The notes: generated by a model from the letters alone, not told the origin. DNA of 64,000 nt from Hemileia vastatrix (GCA_030280995.1 JASXTE010000005.1:17747501-17811500), one strand, 5' to 3'. Shown: positions 1 through 11,527, counted from the stretch's first letter. Made by a program: numbers and translations.

Positions 1-420
1 AACATCATCTGTGTCAGCCTAGATATTCCCATGACTGAGTGAAAAGTACTTATATAATATGTTAAACACATGAAGTATACATGGGAGCAATAAATAAAGG
101 TACACAAGTTGTATGAATAAGTAGAATTTATGATAAAATACAATATATTTCAGCTTGGATATCCCCAGGACTGAGTAAAAAGTACTTATAAACTATGTTA
201 AAAACATAGACTATACATGGGAACAATAAATAAAGGTACACAAGTTGTATGAATAAGTAGAATTTATGATAAAATACAATATATTTCAGCTTGGATATCC
301 CCAGGACTGAGTAAAAAGTACTTATAAACTATGTTAAAAACATAGACTATACATGGGAACAATAAATAAAGATGCATAAGTTATATACATAAGTAAAAAT
401 TATGATAAAATACAATATAT
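1..420. repeat. Tandem repeat, 136-bp unit, about 3 copies
   Basis: A unit with the landmark TGATAAAATACAATATAT recurs at 131, 267 and 403, an exact 136-bp period. Each unit also holds GACTGAGT followed by AAAAGTACTTATA. The second and third copies are almost identical and the first is more diverged. The array is cut by the window start. No coding potential is seen. Confidence 0.9.
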
Positions 421-1059
421 GCCATTATGACACCTTATATACACACATATATCCACCTTTTATAAGTCTTATGTACTTTATATTTAGTTGGACTATTCTA
501 GGGTAGTCTTAAGAACCTTAAACATAAGGCTACATAATTTTTAAGTAGACTTAAAGCTGTTGTTTTCACTTTTTTATTAAAAAAAGAAAAATGCACTTTA
601 AATCACTTAAAAGTTGACTATATGCGCTATAAATTTAATAATATTATAAATGTGCTTTGACAGATTCATTTGTCTTCATTAGAGCTATTGATTTGGCTAC
701 TCAAATGCATAAACATAACACTTTTCAAATTTGGTGTTTTTTATGTCAGAAATGGATTCTGTGTACTGGCCACATACTTACTGCCTGCATTTTTCCTGTG
801 TGAATAGATTCATTTTTAGTAAATTTAGCTTTTCACACTATAATTACCCCACATTCTGCACCCAATGTGGGGAAACACACCAAAATAGGCAACAGGCACT
901 TATTTAGTGTCCTAATTTAATTATGGGTGCATTGACCTTATTATATGCACTAATTTCATTAATAACCTCAAGCTTGGTGTCTTTAATTCACTACCATGCT
1001 TTAATTTGCCTAAATTAGTCAAGGATTGACCTGTTCAAGGGCTTGCCAAGGACTGCATG
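421..1059. other. AT-rich intergenic DNA, no feature seen
   Basis: No reading frame, RNA gene or clear repeat was recognised in this stretch. Confidence 0.5.
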
Positions 1060-1582
1060 TAACTACCCCACATCTCACACCCTTTTTTGGGTTTCTCAGT
1101 GATTTCTCAGTGAATATTGGTTATTTTTGGATGGGGATTTATTGCAGTTTATTGTCATAATTAGCCCCATCATTTTTACTGTTGATCCCTCTTACTATTT
1201 TGTAATATTTAGTGTTATTATTTCTCTTTTTTAGTCATTTATTTTAAGGTATTACATGCATACACTCTCTTTTTTGCTTATTCTTTATTTTTGATGGATT
1301 ATCCCTATCACTTTGGGATTTTGGCCAATTGTAGTTACCCCACACATCTCACACCCTTTTGTGGGTTTTTAAGTGGTGTCTCAGTCAATTTTGGTTTTTT
1401 TTGAATGGGGATCTCACATAGTTTAATGTCATGATTAGCCCCATCATTTCTATTGTTAATCCCCCTTAATATGGAGTAATAATTAGTCTTAACTTTTCTT
1501 TTTTAGTCTTTTATTTTGATGTATGACACAACACGCATATACTCTCTTTTTTTTTTGCTTATTCTTTATTTTTGGTGGATTA
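1060..1582. repeat. Tandem duplication, about 245 bp, period about 275 bp
   Basis: The block 1060-1303 (ACTACCCCACATCTCACACCC ... CTTTATTTTTGATGGATTA) is repeated imperfectly at 1335-1582. Copy 2 is interrupted by a solo LTR; its continuation (GATTATCCCTCTTACTG) resumes at 2404, matching GATTATCCCTATCACTT in copy 1. Copy 1 therefore shows the pre-insertion sequence. Confidence 0.8.
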
Positions 1583-2403
1583 TGTCAAGGGGTCCTAATA
1601 GTCTAGAAGATTTTACAGTGGTCCAAACGGCAGAGAAGGTGGATAACTCAAGGATTTCAAAGCAGGTACATAGATTTATCTTTGTGTTTAATTACTCAAA
1701 TTAAAGGTATAAGTATAATAGCATTATTATTTACAAGGATTTGAATTATGCAAAATGTAATGAGTAAACCAGTTATAGTAGTAATAGAATTTTTATTGGT
1801 TGTATATGATAAAAATGTAAGTAGTATGGAATGAAAAAAAACAGCACAAAGTGGAAAGCCTTTTATAGGCAATAAAGGATAGAGAGAACACACAGAGTTA
1901 AGAAGCCTACATACAAGTGTGTGAGAGAAAAGATCCCTTCCAAAATAAGACATTACAAATAACAGAGAGTACTAAAAAGAATGCGCCAATAAAATATGTT
2001 TTATTGTATATATCAATTTATTTGATATGTTTTAAAGTACACTTTTAAATGTCACACTTAGTAGAAAATAATTTGAATTTTCAATTTTGAGTCATTTAAT
2101 ATAATTTGAGTATTTTAAATAAACTAATTTGATTTTTTTTTTCATTTTTTTGTATTAGGATATTTTTATCTCTTTAACCTGTCATTGAGCATGGTGTTAG
2201 GGAATAAAAAAAATATAAGGGACATTAATATTAATTTAAATATTTACTACATTTATTTATTGTAATTATTTAATTTATTACAAGTAATTTTAAAGTAAAT
2301 ATAATATAATAATGAATAATAAAATAAGAAATAAAAGAAGGTGTGGCTTCATCCCAGTAAATTATTAATTATTTTACTCTGAAGTCTAGCAGCCTGGCTG
2401 ACA
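1583..2403 (-). repeat. Solo LTR of an R1-related Ty3/Gypsy family
   Basis: The sequence starts TGTCAAGG and ends GGCTGACA, the same termini as the R1 LTR at 21554-22353, and shares with it the terminal block CAGTAAA...AATTATTTTACT...TCTAG.AGCCTGGCTGACA. It is 821 bp against 800 bp for R1. A 5-bp target duplication GATTA flanks it (1578-1582 and 2404-2408). No internal retroelement sequence is present, so this is a recombined solo LTR. In element orientation it reads on the minus strand. Confidence 0.88.
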
Positions 2404-2408
2404 GATTA

Positions 2409-2928
2409 TCCCTCTTACTGCAGGATTATTGTGGGTGATATCATTCTAATTATGTTACTAGTCACTCTTTATGTTGTTGGGCATGTCTATTAGTTGGAAT
2501 GAGGCATCATTAATCATGTATAGAGATGGTAAATCAAGGGGTTCATCGGGGAAGTTATTGTGTATAAAAGGAGGGGGTTTTTGGTCTTGTTTATCATTAC
2601 AATCAAACATATAACCAATACAATTTATAATACATATCAATAGTACTTATAAAGTCTTTGAATAGTATCTGAATTATTAAATCTATTTTTCTACCAACTA
2701 TAAGATTGTAAGCCATATATAATTAGAGAGATTTAAATTACTGAGACCCTTCTATTGAGTTATATTTCAATACTTATTGGATTTGTACTACAGTATTCAT
2801 ATAGGACCATTTAAAATCTTCTAGACAACTGATCATTCAAGCTAGTTCATGTCTCTGTACTTGACCTCAGCCTGACACAATGAGCAGGTGAATGGAGTGT
2901 GTAAATTGGAAAAAAAAAGGTTAAGTGT
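2409..2928. other. AT-rich intergenic DNA, no feature seen
   Basis: After the LTR the tandem duplication continues briefly. The remainder shows no supported gene or repeat. Confidence 0.45.
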
Positions 2929-3292
2929 TCACCACCAAAATCAAGTAGCATAGAGTGAAGAGAGACAACACATAAAGGATAGCATCCACAATTATATGTC
3001 ATGTGACTTTTTTACCAATCAATCATGGATGTGATGAGTTTGGGATGAGGAATATTAGGAATGGAAATTGGGGTATAAGAGTCAGGATAATGCATTATTG
3101 GGGATTCCTTATCCACTAGCTCTGGGACCAATGGATAAGAATCTTCTGCAATTAATAATGTCACATCAGGGGAAAAAAAATTCCTGATCCCTATTTGCAG
3201 ATCCCTGAACATTGATACCTCTTAATAATGTCACATTAGGGAAAAAAAAATTCCTGATCCATAATTGCAGATACCTTAACATTGATACCCCC
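2929..3292. repeat. Fold-back element copy A (ends GATACCCCCTA)
   Basis: This is homologous to 19846-20216 and 62219-62588. Shared landmarks are AAGTAGCATAGAGTGAAGAG, GGGAT.AGGAAT, a stem around CTTATCCACTAG, AATTCCTGATCC and the terminus ACATTGATACCCCCT. This copy has an extra internal duplication of about 77 bp at 3157-3292. The terminus is the reverse complement of the left end of the Harbinger-like element at 36458, so these may be its non-autonomous relatives. Confidence 0.75.
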
Positions 3293-3712
3293 TATTAAAT
3301 ACACAGGGGCTGCATGTAAGCTAAATGCAGCACCCTTCCCCCCCACCAGCAATTTTCATTTCACACTATATCCCACACAGAGAACAGCTCACATATTCTG
3401 TCTTTTTTATTTTTTTGGGTCAGTCATTTCCTCCTCCTCTTCTTCTTATGTGTATACAAAACATGAGATATATGTATATAGAGTGAGTGAGGAGAGGTCA
3501 ATCAAGTTAAATGATTTGCATGGATGAATGAATGCATGTGATTGCTTAGTTTTCATCTTTCTCTCTCTCCCCCCCCACACACACACACAAAACAAAACAA
3601 AACAAAACCCCAATTTCTCACCTTTACATTTTCAAAAATAAAAAAAGACATATATTCTATACTATATTATACTACTTGAAATGATTTAAATCATTATGAT
3701 GTATACCTATAT

Positions 3713-3714
<2 letters not shown>

Positions 3715-3744
<30 letters not shown>
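3715..3744. repeat. (GA)n microsatellite
   Basis: An uninterrupted GA dinucleotide run of about 30 bp lies in the 3' flank of the complex I gene. A C-run, CA-run and (AAAAC)n tract lies about 150 bp upstream (3570-3610). Confidence 0.9.
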
Positions 3745-3748
<4 letters not shown>

Positions 3749-3782
3749 AAGAGCAAGATGAACCATTTAAAGATGGACATCA

Positions 3783-4810
3783 TTATTTAAATTCAGGTAT
3801 ACAATGTTCCCCTGGACCGTAAGGCTAATTTCCAACAATCCAACAAATAATAATAATAAAACATCCCCCGCCCAAACACAATCAATATAAATAAATGTAC
3901 ATTTATATATATATATATATATGTCAGTGAAAAACTTACAGGTTCAGTTAAACAAGTCAAGCCAGCAGAGTTTTCACTAGTACGCCTTGATGATTGAGGA
4001 CCTGGTTTAGGTATTTTACCATCAGCCAAATGTTTTAATACTTGAATAGCTGTTTCGGGAGTTAGATCTTCCTGTAAGTAAGAAGGAAGTTGATTGTCAA
4101 TTGATGAAAAGCCAATGGAAGTAGGAAGAGAAAGTAAATAAGAAGAGCGAGAGAGAGAGAAGACTCAACATAAAAATCATCATTAATTTGCATCATAGGA
4201 GCATTACTACAAGCTCCTAAACATTCGACTTCGATTAAAGTGAAGAGTTGATCGTTTGTTGTTTGACCACAATCGATTTTCAAATGATGTTTGATAGCAT
4301 TTAAGACGACGGAAGAACCGCAACCACCTAACATACAAGGGGTGGTTGTACAAACTTGAACGAAATGTTTACCAACGGGTTCTCTTTTGAGGAGTAGTGA
4401 GAAGAGAGGAAAGAGATGAATGGGAGATAGATAGATAGCTAGATAAGAAGAGGAGAAAAGAAAAGAAAGAACCTATTGAACATGGTATAAAACGTAGCGA
4501 CCTCATAAACACGCATGGGAGGGATTTGCAGGAAGTTTGCGACATAATTCATGACGCTGATAGAAGTCCAGCCATTATTCTGACGCTGACAAAGATGCAA
4601 GATAGGGATGAGAGCAGCCTTCTTGTACTGAGGAGGGAAGTTGGAGATGATTTCGTTAGCAAGGAGGATATTGGGGTGATTGAGCTCGAAGGGAATGGCA
4701 GGATTGTTGTGGGGAGAGTTGCGATGGACGAAGAGGGAATGGGAAGACGAAAGAGGGAGATGGGCTGCGTGGAAGGAGCGGGTGAGTGGGCGGACGAGGG
4801 AAGACAACAT
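3783..4810 (-). CDS. NDUFV2: NADH:ubiquinone oxidoreductase 24 kDa subunit (complex I, NDUFV2/NuoE), 4 exons
   Basis: This is the thioredoxin-like [2Fe-2S] subunit of the peripheral arm of mitochondrial complex I, carrying cluster N1a. Exons are 4473-4810, 4170-4383, 3940-4071 and 3783-3824; introns of 89, 98 and 115 bp are all GT-AG, and the joined frame is 726 bp (241 aa), normal for the family. An Arg- and Ser-rich presequence ([16 protein letters not shown]) suggests mitochondrial import. The family signature [15 protein letters not shown] lies at about residues 99-113. The cluster cysteines are present as CTTTPC (Cys124, Cys129) and ECLGAC (Cys167, Cys171). The last exon encodes [12 protein letters not shown], typical of fungal homologues. 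I chose the start at 4810 because the presequence begins there and nothing upstream in frame resembles the family. No break was seen. It is divergent to the OPA3-like gene. Confidence 0.96.
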
Positions 4811-4832
4811 GGGGGCGGCAGAAAAGAAAGCA
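4811..4832. promoter_or_regulatory. 22-bp divergent start-to-start interval
   Basis: The minus-strand ATG of the complex I gene (4808-4810) and the plus-strand ATG of the OPA3-like gene (4833-4835) are separated by 22 bp. A further in-frame plus-strand ATG at 4809-4811 overlaps the minus-strand ATG in the tetranucleotide CATG. Promoter elements must therefore lie within the neighbouring transcribed region. No TATA box is visible here. Confidence 0.6.
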
Positions 4833-5742
4833 ATGGCCTCAGTCAAAGTGGTCTCGCTGCTCATCAAAACACTCAGCAAGCCGATCGCCAGCAGGATCAA
4901 GGGACAAGCACAGGTTGATAGATTGATAGATTGATAGATTGATAGATTGATAGATTGATAGATTGATAGATTGATAGATTGATAGATTGATGTTATATAT
5001 TATTGTTATTATTACTATTATATATTATTATTATTACTATTGTCCCCATACTAACAATTTTATATTATTAGGACCATCCCGCATTCCGCTCTCTCTGCGT
5101 CGGTCTCGCTCAGTCACTCCATCGCTACGAAACAAGACTCGCCGCTGGTCTCTTCAACAATCTGTCCCCTCCCATTCGTCCTCTCTCGTGATTCCTCTTT
5201 CTTTCTTTCTCCTAACAATCCTCACCCTCCTCACTCCTCTCTCTTCTTCAAGTGACGCAAAGGCTATCCAAAATGGCGCCAACTTTCTCTCCGAAGCTTT
5301 CCTCTTTTCCGTCGCTCTCTCCCTAAGTCTCTCACTTTATCCTTCCTTCCTTCTTCCCTCTCCTAATCTTCTCTTTCGTCCTAATCAGTCGTCGCTGAAA
5401 ACTTAAGGTCTCGTAAAAATACCGCTCAACGTCGTGATGCAGTCAACGATAGATTGGATGTCATCGATCTTACTTTGGCTCAATTAACGTATCTTCTACT
5501 CATACACCTTCTCTCATCACCCACTCACCCACTCCCCCTTTCTTTCTCTATCTAGTCAGGCTCACAATCAATTACAAATTCAACTCGCTCAACTTTCTCG
5601 TTCTCAATCCTTATTATCCTCCCAAAATCATCAACAAGGAATGCCATCCAACTTCCCTTCTCGTCCTCCTAGTTTAAATGATGACGATGATTTAATCATC
5701 AAAAAGGCTGAAATAGCTCTTGGTTGGCTGAAAGAGTTATAG
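4833..5742 (+). CDS. OPA3: OPA3-like mitochondrial protein, 5 exons
   Basis: OPA3 family proteins are small mitochondrial proteins implicated in mitochondrial shape and metabolism. Exons are 4833-4913, 5072-5187, 5253-5326, 5389-5488 and 5556-5742; all introns are GT-AG (158, 65, 62 and 67 bp) and the joined frame is exactly 558 bp (185 aa), against about 180 aa for animal OPA3. The N-terminus [19 protein letters not shown] is the family hallmark (LxIxxxSKPxA), followed by an [11 protein letters not shown] region, then a hydrophobic stretch [17 protein letters not shown] at about residues 80-96 and a C-terminal Gln-rich coiled coil ([13 protein letters not shown]). The third intron has the weaker donor GTCTCT. 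The product is probably targeted to the mitochondrion, like that of its head-to-head partner. I assembled the exons by eye, so the last junction is least certain. Confidence 0.88.
4915..4990 (+). repeat. Octanucleotide microsatellite (TTGATAGA)9.5 inside OPA3-like intron 1
   Basis: A perfect 8-bp repeat of about 9.5 copies starts one base into the intron, so the 5' splice donor GTTGATAG is itself made of the repeat unit. It is followed by a (TTATTA)-rich tract up to the acceptor at 5071. Confidence 0.95.
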
Positions 5743-7444
5743 AAGTCTTTCTATATCCTTCTTATGTTGTTGAAAGCGAGGACAGAGATCAGACTGTCAA
5801 TTCTTACTTGGGTTACTAGGTTAGTTTCTTTCCTTCTTCTTTATTACCCGAGTAGCTGATCAATCTTATAGTTCATCTCAATTCTTACTCAGTTTGCTTC
5901 CTACACCACATTACATTAGTTCTTAATGATGATCACTCACTCTTCCTAACCTCAAACTCAATCATATCTTTTGATGCCTTTTTACCCTTCTCTCTCCTTG
6001 TTTTTATTTTGTCAACTCATCATCCACCTGTGACAATATACTGTGGGAAGTATGTTTGCATGCATGGTTGGTTTGATTTGCAATCATTATCATATATACA
6101 ATAAAAACATAATCCATGAAAAATTTGGTTATTGTTCCATGATCCATCATAGATGATAGATTATCCAGTGACAACCTAGATTGTTAAATATAGTCATCAC
6201 ATAAATAGTATGCAACCCTTGGGTGTGCACAACCTAGTATGTATTCTGCCATGCATAAAATAGTGGGTTCTGAAGTTGGAACTTTCACTGCAGACACAAC
6301 TGTGTCATGCTTGCATTTCAGGTGGCAATGTCTTGCAATGAAGTGTGACACAGTGCAGGAACCCATGTCATACATAAGTTATGTGACATGAAATCACATA
6401 ACTGTCTGGCAGTACATACATCACACAGTGTGCAAAAAAATATATGATGTGTAAAAAAAAAAAAAAAACCTCATCAAGTAGGTTCATATGCATTCTCACA
6501 ACCTACATGTAAAACTCATTTGCAAATCATTTTTCTACTGATGACTCACCAGATTTGACTTTTTTAAATTGATGCACATATCAACTTGTTCATACATTCT
6601 ACTCTTTTGACCTTTATTTCTTCTACTCTTCTTTCCTTTTTCATTCATCTTCTGAGTGTTTAAATACTAGCCATACAATAATGGATTCAACACTTGTGGC
6701 TGACCATTTGACAGCACTTTGCTTAAACACTACAATATGCTCAATTGAAACTATTCCCTTCCTTCAATCCAAAGTAGCTTCCAATTATCCTCCTTATTAA
6801 CTCCATTTTACTAAAACCTGGCTCCACCTTCATTCAACTTCCATTACTTGTAAGCCACTCCAAAAAAAAAATATGTTAAATATGTTTTTGACTACCTATC
6901 ACAAACATGTCATGCACCACATGACACTCAAAGCAAAAGTACCTCAATTACACCACTATTCAAGCCTAACTCCTAGCAATATGCAAAAAGAAATCTTGGA
7001 ACAATTACATTCTATTGTGTTCTCAAATTAGCTGCACTATTCAAACTGTAAAGGATTCTAAATTTAAATATGCTTATACTTTTCAAACATAAGCAATCTA
7101 CATGTGTGCTCTAGCACTAAAGTCAAGGCAATATTCAAAAGGGGTAAGTGTGGGTCTGAGGGTAAATGAGGAGGTCTGTGATAGAAGGGATATAAAGTTA
7201 GATGATTGATGGGAATTCCAGTGAATTAAATGAGTCTGTGGGTATAGGGTAGCTGGGTAATTAATGGGTCAGTGCAAGGAGGAATAGGATAGTTAAAGGG
7301 GGTTACTTTGGTTCAACTTTCTCTAGAATTAAACTATTAAAATATATTGGTGATAGTAGTTAAATTCTTAATAGGCTATTCTTATTATTATATTTGTCCT
7401 TCTCTCTCTTAATAATCAATTTTATCCAAATCCTAAATACTTAA
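5743..7444. other. Intergenic DNA, no supported gene
   Basis: The stretch contains only short incidental frames. No homology, RNA gene or clear repeat was recognised. Confidence 0.45.
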
Positions 7445-7557
7445 ACTATGCAATATAGGGTGTGGACTTGCTAGCAAGTCCTCAACCTGAACTCAGATGG
7501 AACTCAGACTGAACTCATACTGAACTCTACTTGAACATCCACCTAAAACTGTTCCAA
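7445..7557 (+). mobile_element. Left-end fragment of the palindromic-end MITE family
   Basis: The fragment matches the left 110 bp of the complete MITE at 17509-17771. It has the terminus ATGCAATATAGGG, then the perfect 16-bp palindrome GACTTGCTAGCAAGTC, then the repeated motif (A)CTGAACTCAGA/ACTGAACTCATACTG and CCACCTAAAACTGTTCC. The right half is missing. Confidence 0.7.
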
Positions 7558-8462
7558 TACTCAATGGATATTCTTTGAAAGTATAATGAATGTCTCAATA
7601 GAGGATTGCATGATAGTTGGTGTTTGAAACAAGTAAAGGTTGAATGAATTTTAGTTTTATGATCATTAGTCAAAATTGAAAGCTATTCTTTTAGACTGAA
7701 TTATAATGTTTAGCTTTAAAATATAGGAGACTTATAATGTAGGCTTTTTAGTATTATTTGGCTTCTCTTATTTTAAGGATATAATCATTTTTTCAAATCA
7801 ATCATACATAATGAGTGGCTTAGTTATTCAAGATTATTTTCATTTATTTCAGAAGTCTTAGGATCTCTTAAATTCTGCCTTTTGTTAATCAACACATTTT
7901 TGATATATATTATCTGATGAGACAAAATATGTAAAAAAGATATCTAGAAATTTTACTCAAAGTGTTATTTCATGTGAAATTTTTACTACTCTTATAACAT
8001 ACATTGGTTCCTTGTAGAAAAATCATTGAACTTCATTTTAACTAAAATATCTTTTATGTACATATATTTTTAAACTTTGAAGAATATACTTATTAATATT
8101 TTCAGTTATGGTATGGGTTCAGTTAGAAACCTATTCAAGGTAACCATAAAATGACTTCAAAATTCTGACAAAAATTATTGTGTTATTAAATACATTTTAC
8201 CCATCATTTCCATGGACTCACAGGGCTCTTTGCAAAAATGTTGTGCATATTCATGCAGTATCTCTAAATATTCATTAATTCTATTGTGCAACTTCTAAAT
8301 ATTAATATTCATTTTGACTCCTTCTTATATCTCCACCAAATGAGTTCTTTGAAATGCCTTGGTCAATTTATGGGGTTTTTTTGAACCAAAACTATCATAT
8401 ATGATATTACCATCATCAAAAAACCAAATGGAAAAGTCAATGCGTCAGTGAGGTAGATAAAG
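7558..8462. other. AT-rich intergenic DNA, no feature seen
   Basis: Nothing recognisable was found between the MITE fragment and the helicase pseudogene. Confidence 0.4.
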
Positions 8463-10490
8463 AGTTCATATTCTTTCTATATTAGACACAAAGACTCTTA
8501 AAATTATTAAAGATCTTTCAGAAAAGCAAAGTGAACATATTGGACTGCTTCTTGGAGAAATTGGCAACTGTTCACATGGGTTGAACTTTGAATCTGTGAT
8601 GCAGTTAAAGCACAAAGCTTATTTTCAGAGCTACATTTTCAAACAGAAAAATGAATCATTTCAGCTTTGGTGCACTATATTTTGGAATTGAAAGGCATAT
8701 TAATGAAAGAAAATGAGTATTTTATCTTGATGGAATAAGTATACTTCCAATCAATGATTACAACAGCCAAAAGTTTTACAATGTTGCTTCTTATTGGTAA
8801 GAAATCAACTCATTTAGGATAAGTGGAAATTCAATAACTCAAAATCAAATACTAGGAATAAAAACAGCATTAAAAACACACAAACTTCAAGAAGTCAGCT
8901 TAATGATTGACAACAAAAATTTATGAAAGATAAACTGAATAAGCTTTGGGAGAATGAAGATAATAAATGGCTTCACAGTGTGTACCATCCTCAAAAACAA
9001 AAGTGTGAAGATATCAAACAACACTTTGGTGGATATGTGTCAACACTTTCAGATGACATGGGTTTAGGAAAAATGCTATTGACACTTGCTCTGATAAGTG
9101 CAACACAAGAGCAAGCAATAAAATTTCAACCAAGATTGGAGCTTTTTGGTAAAAAAAAACTAAGTTTTGACACAATAATTATATGCCCATTATCTGTACT
9201 CTCAAACTGGGAAGATGAAATCAAATTTTAAATTTCAACCCTGCATCACTTGAATACCATGTATTTCATGGTCAGATTTGTGATAATTTACAAGAAGAAA
9301 GGCTTCAGCAAGCTGAAATTGTACTTACAACTTATGAAACAGTCAGCCCTTCAAAAATAACTAAGAAAATGCAAAAAAAAATCTATCACTGATAAATAGC
9401 ATTATATGGTATCAAATTGTTCTGGATGAAGCACAGTAAGTTTTATATGTATCTTGACACAAAAAATTATCTTAAGAAATTTAACAAGAAACAATAATTT
9501 ATTACAGCTACATCAAAAATCCTCTATCCAAAAGGACACAGAAGACTTTTAGTTTACTTTTCAAGCATCAACTATGTTTAACAGGAACACCATTACAAAA
9601 CTCACCAGAAGATCTGCAGAGTTTAATCACTTTTCTTCAGCTGGATGGATGGGATGAGGAGTCTCTTTGGAGAGAAAAAATGACACTGAAACTGAAATTT
9701 GGTTTACTTCAAACAGTCAAAACTATCAACCACCTTATGAAGGTAGTCTGCTTATGTAGAACAAAGGATGTTGTACTAAATCTCCCTAAAAAGGTTGAAG
9801 AAGGTATATTGGTGAGTTTTGGAAGACAGTGGCAAAAAAGACTGGACAAACTCCAGGAAGTATTTTACAAGAAATTTGGCCCAAATCATGATCAAAAACA
9901 AAATTGGGATAATAGTGAATTTCTACAGCAACTAAAGGTTTTAAAACTATTTTGCAACCATCTAATGTATGAATTCAGAAAACATTAATAGCCTGATGGG
10001 TATACATGGAGAGATTCAGCTAAGATATTACATCTCATTGAGCATGTGATGGAGTTTGTGCAAGGGCAAAGAGGGATAAAAGAGCCCAAAGAAGTCATCT
10101 TTTCAGAATATGTGAGCTTTTTAGAGATTTAAGTAACTAACTTAACACTTTTTGATGAAGGAAAATCAATGTAATGAATATTTTCAAAATGATTTCAAAA
10201 TCCCTAAAAGAATGTAACATTGGCTTTACAATGTATGTAGGGAATTTGAGTTGGAGGGCCCAAGATGAAAGTCTAAACAGGTTTAAAAACTATATCAATT
10301 ACTTTGTTTTTCTTGGATCCATTAAGTCAGCAGGGAAGGAGCCGAGCTGTAACCCATCAATAGAATCTCAAGCTATTGATTGGATTTTTTGAAAGGGTCA
10401 AAAAAAAAGGTCCATGTCATTAAATATTATGTGAGGAAGAGTATTGAATTCAGTATGAACAACATTCAAAAAAAAAAAAAGAAGTTAACT
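8463..10490 (+). pseudogene. SNF2-family (RAD5/RAD16-like) DNA-dependent ATPase, broken
   Basis: This is the remnant of a SNF2 chromatin-remodelling or repair ATPase. In order one sees a diverged N-terminal part (8463-8920, several stops), motif I DDMGLGKM (9055-9075; the usual Thr after GK is Met), motif Ia with CPLSVLSNWEDEIKF (9185-9229), then a frameshift after which LEYHVFHGQ and LTTYETVSPSK follow. Motif II is DEAQ at about 9430 in place of the family's usual DEAH. An intron with donor GTAAGTTTT (about 9437-9507) precedes YIKNPLSKRTQK and motif III LTGTPLQN (about 9580-9604). The C-terminal helicase lobe is recognisable but disrupted (FSEYVSFLEI; LNRFKN; QAIDWIF; VHVIKYYV to about 10460). 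Walker A drift, frameshifts and in-frame stops indicate a dead copy. Confidence 0.85.
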
Positions 10491-10560
10491 ATGTATGTAA
10501 AATAAATTTTTTTAATGATTAAAAATGAAAACTAATTATTTAAAATTTTATTTTCATGGC

Positions 10561-11079
10561 TCAGTGTACCAAATAGTGGAGACAAAAAAAGTTCAGCTTA
10601 TGAATATGGTTCTTGATGAATATCTGATTGAGTTGAAGAATATTATTGATGCTTATTGGGTCAGAAATTTTCAAGATTCTTTTTTCTTGATTGTTGAGCC
10701 TAGCTAAATAATAATTATTATAGCAGCCAAGAGGTAAAGATAGAGGTACAAATTCCTGTTGAAGCCTAGAAAGTGGTAATGATACAGAATGTATCCTTTG
10801 TATTGAAACAAGATCTTTCAGTGGCAATGATGATGTCTTTGATTTTTTATTTATTTCATGGGACTTAAAATGAATATTTTGTGCTAGCATTGAAAATTCA
10901 TCTGATCTCCATGATAGTGATACTTTAATTATTGACCCATCTTCAATGATTTCTGAGTCAGAGCAGCATTTGAAATTAGTAAACAAATATTTTGCTCTTG
11001 AACATAAAGGAAGGGTCTTGAGAAAGATTGTACAATGAACAGAGAGCTTCAAGAGATGATCAGCAAAGAACTTATACAA
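10561..11079 (-). other. Unrecognised 172-codon open frame
   Basis: An uninterrupted minus-strand frame of 172 codons, long for DNA this AT-rich. The protein is Ser/Leu/Lys-rich (RSDEFSMLAQNIHFKSHEI; SVSLPLSRLQQEFVPLSLPL) with no domain I recognise. Similar-looking coding fragments continue upstream to about 11370 in other frames (HWENAFQMMYFASYPIDP), which suggests a decayed larger gene read on the minus strand. Function is unknown and a chance frame is possible. Confidence 0.25.
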
Positions 11080-11420
11080 ATATGAAAGATGTTAGACTAA
11101 CTTTTTTAAGTAATCTAGACTGAGGCTTTTGAGCTTTTTATTTCTCCAAATGGTCTGGAGAGTAGTGTCCAAGTCTGAGAATATTCTGTTGTCCAAGGAA
11201 CCATCAATGGAGAACATCCATTTGATTAGCAAAGGAAATTGTGTTTGGATCAATAGGGTATGAAGCAAAATACATCATTTGGAAAGCATTTTCCCAATGT
11301 CTGATAATAAGTTGAGCAAAGCACTGATTCCAGTGAGAGTGCCATTCAAGATTCCAAGAAAAGCTATGAACTGGAAAGTTTGATGATTAAAGGTCATTGA
11401 GAAATGCTTCATAATATGAA

Positions 11421-11527
11421 ACACCACACAATATTTGGGAGGGACTTTCTAGAAAGTCCTCAACTTGAATTCAGATGGAACTCAGACTGAACTCCAACTG
11501 AACTTAGACTGAGCTTTACTTTGAACT
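11421..11527 (+). mobile_element. Left half of a palindromic-end MITE split by R2
   Basis: It starts ACACCACACAATATTTGGGAG, then the palindrome GGACTTTCTAGAAAGTCC, then the same CTCAAC..GAATTCAGATGGAACTCAGACTGAACTC block as the MITE at 17509. It is interrupted at 11527/11528 by the R2 LTR. The matching right half appears at 16505-16610. Confidence 0.7.

Noticed and set aside
1696..1953. 85-codon minus-strand frame
   Set aside because: Lies wholly inside the solo LTR; the equivalent frames in the R1 LTRs (21707-22030 and 29450-29773) are also non-genic.
4526..4934. Plus-strand frames opposite complex I exon 1
   Set aside because: Shadows of the real minus-strand exon; only the last 27 codons belong to the OPA3-like gene.
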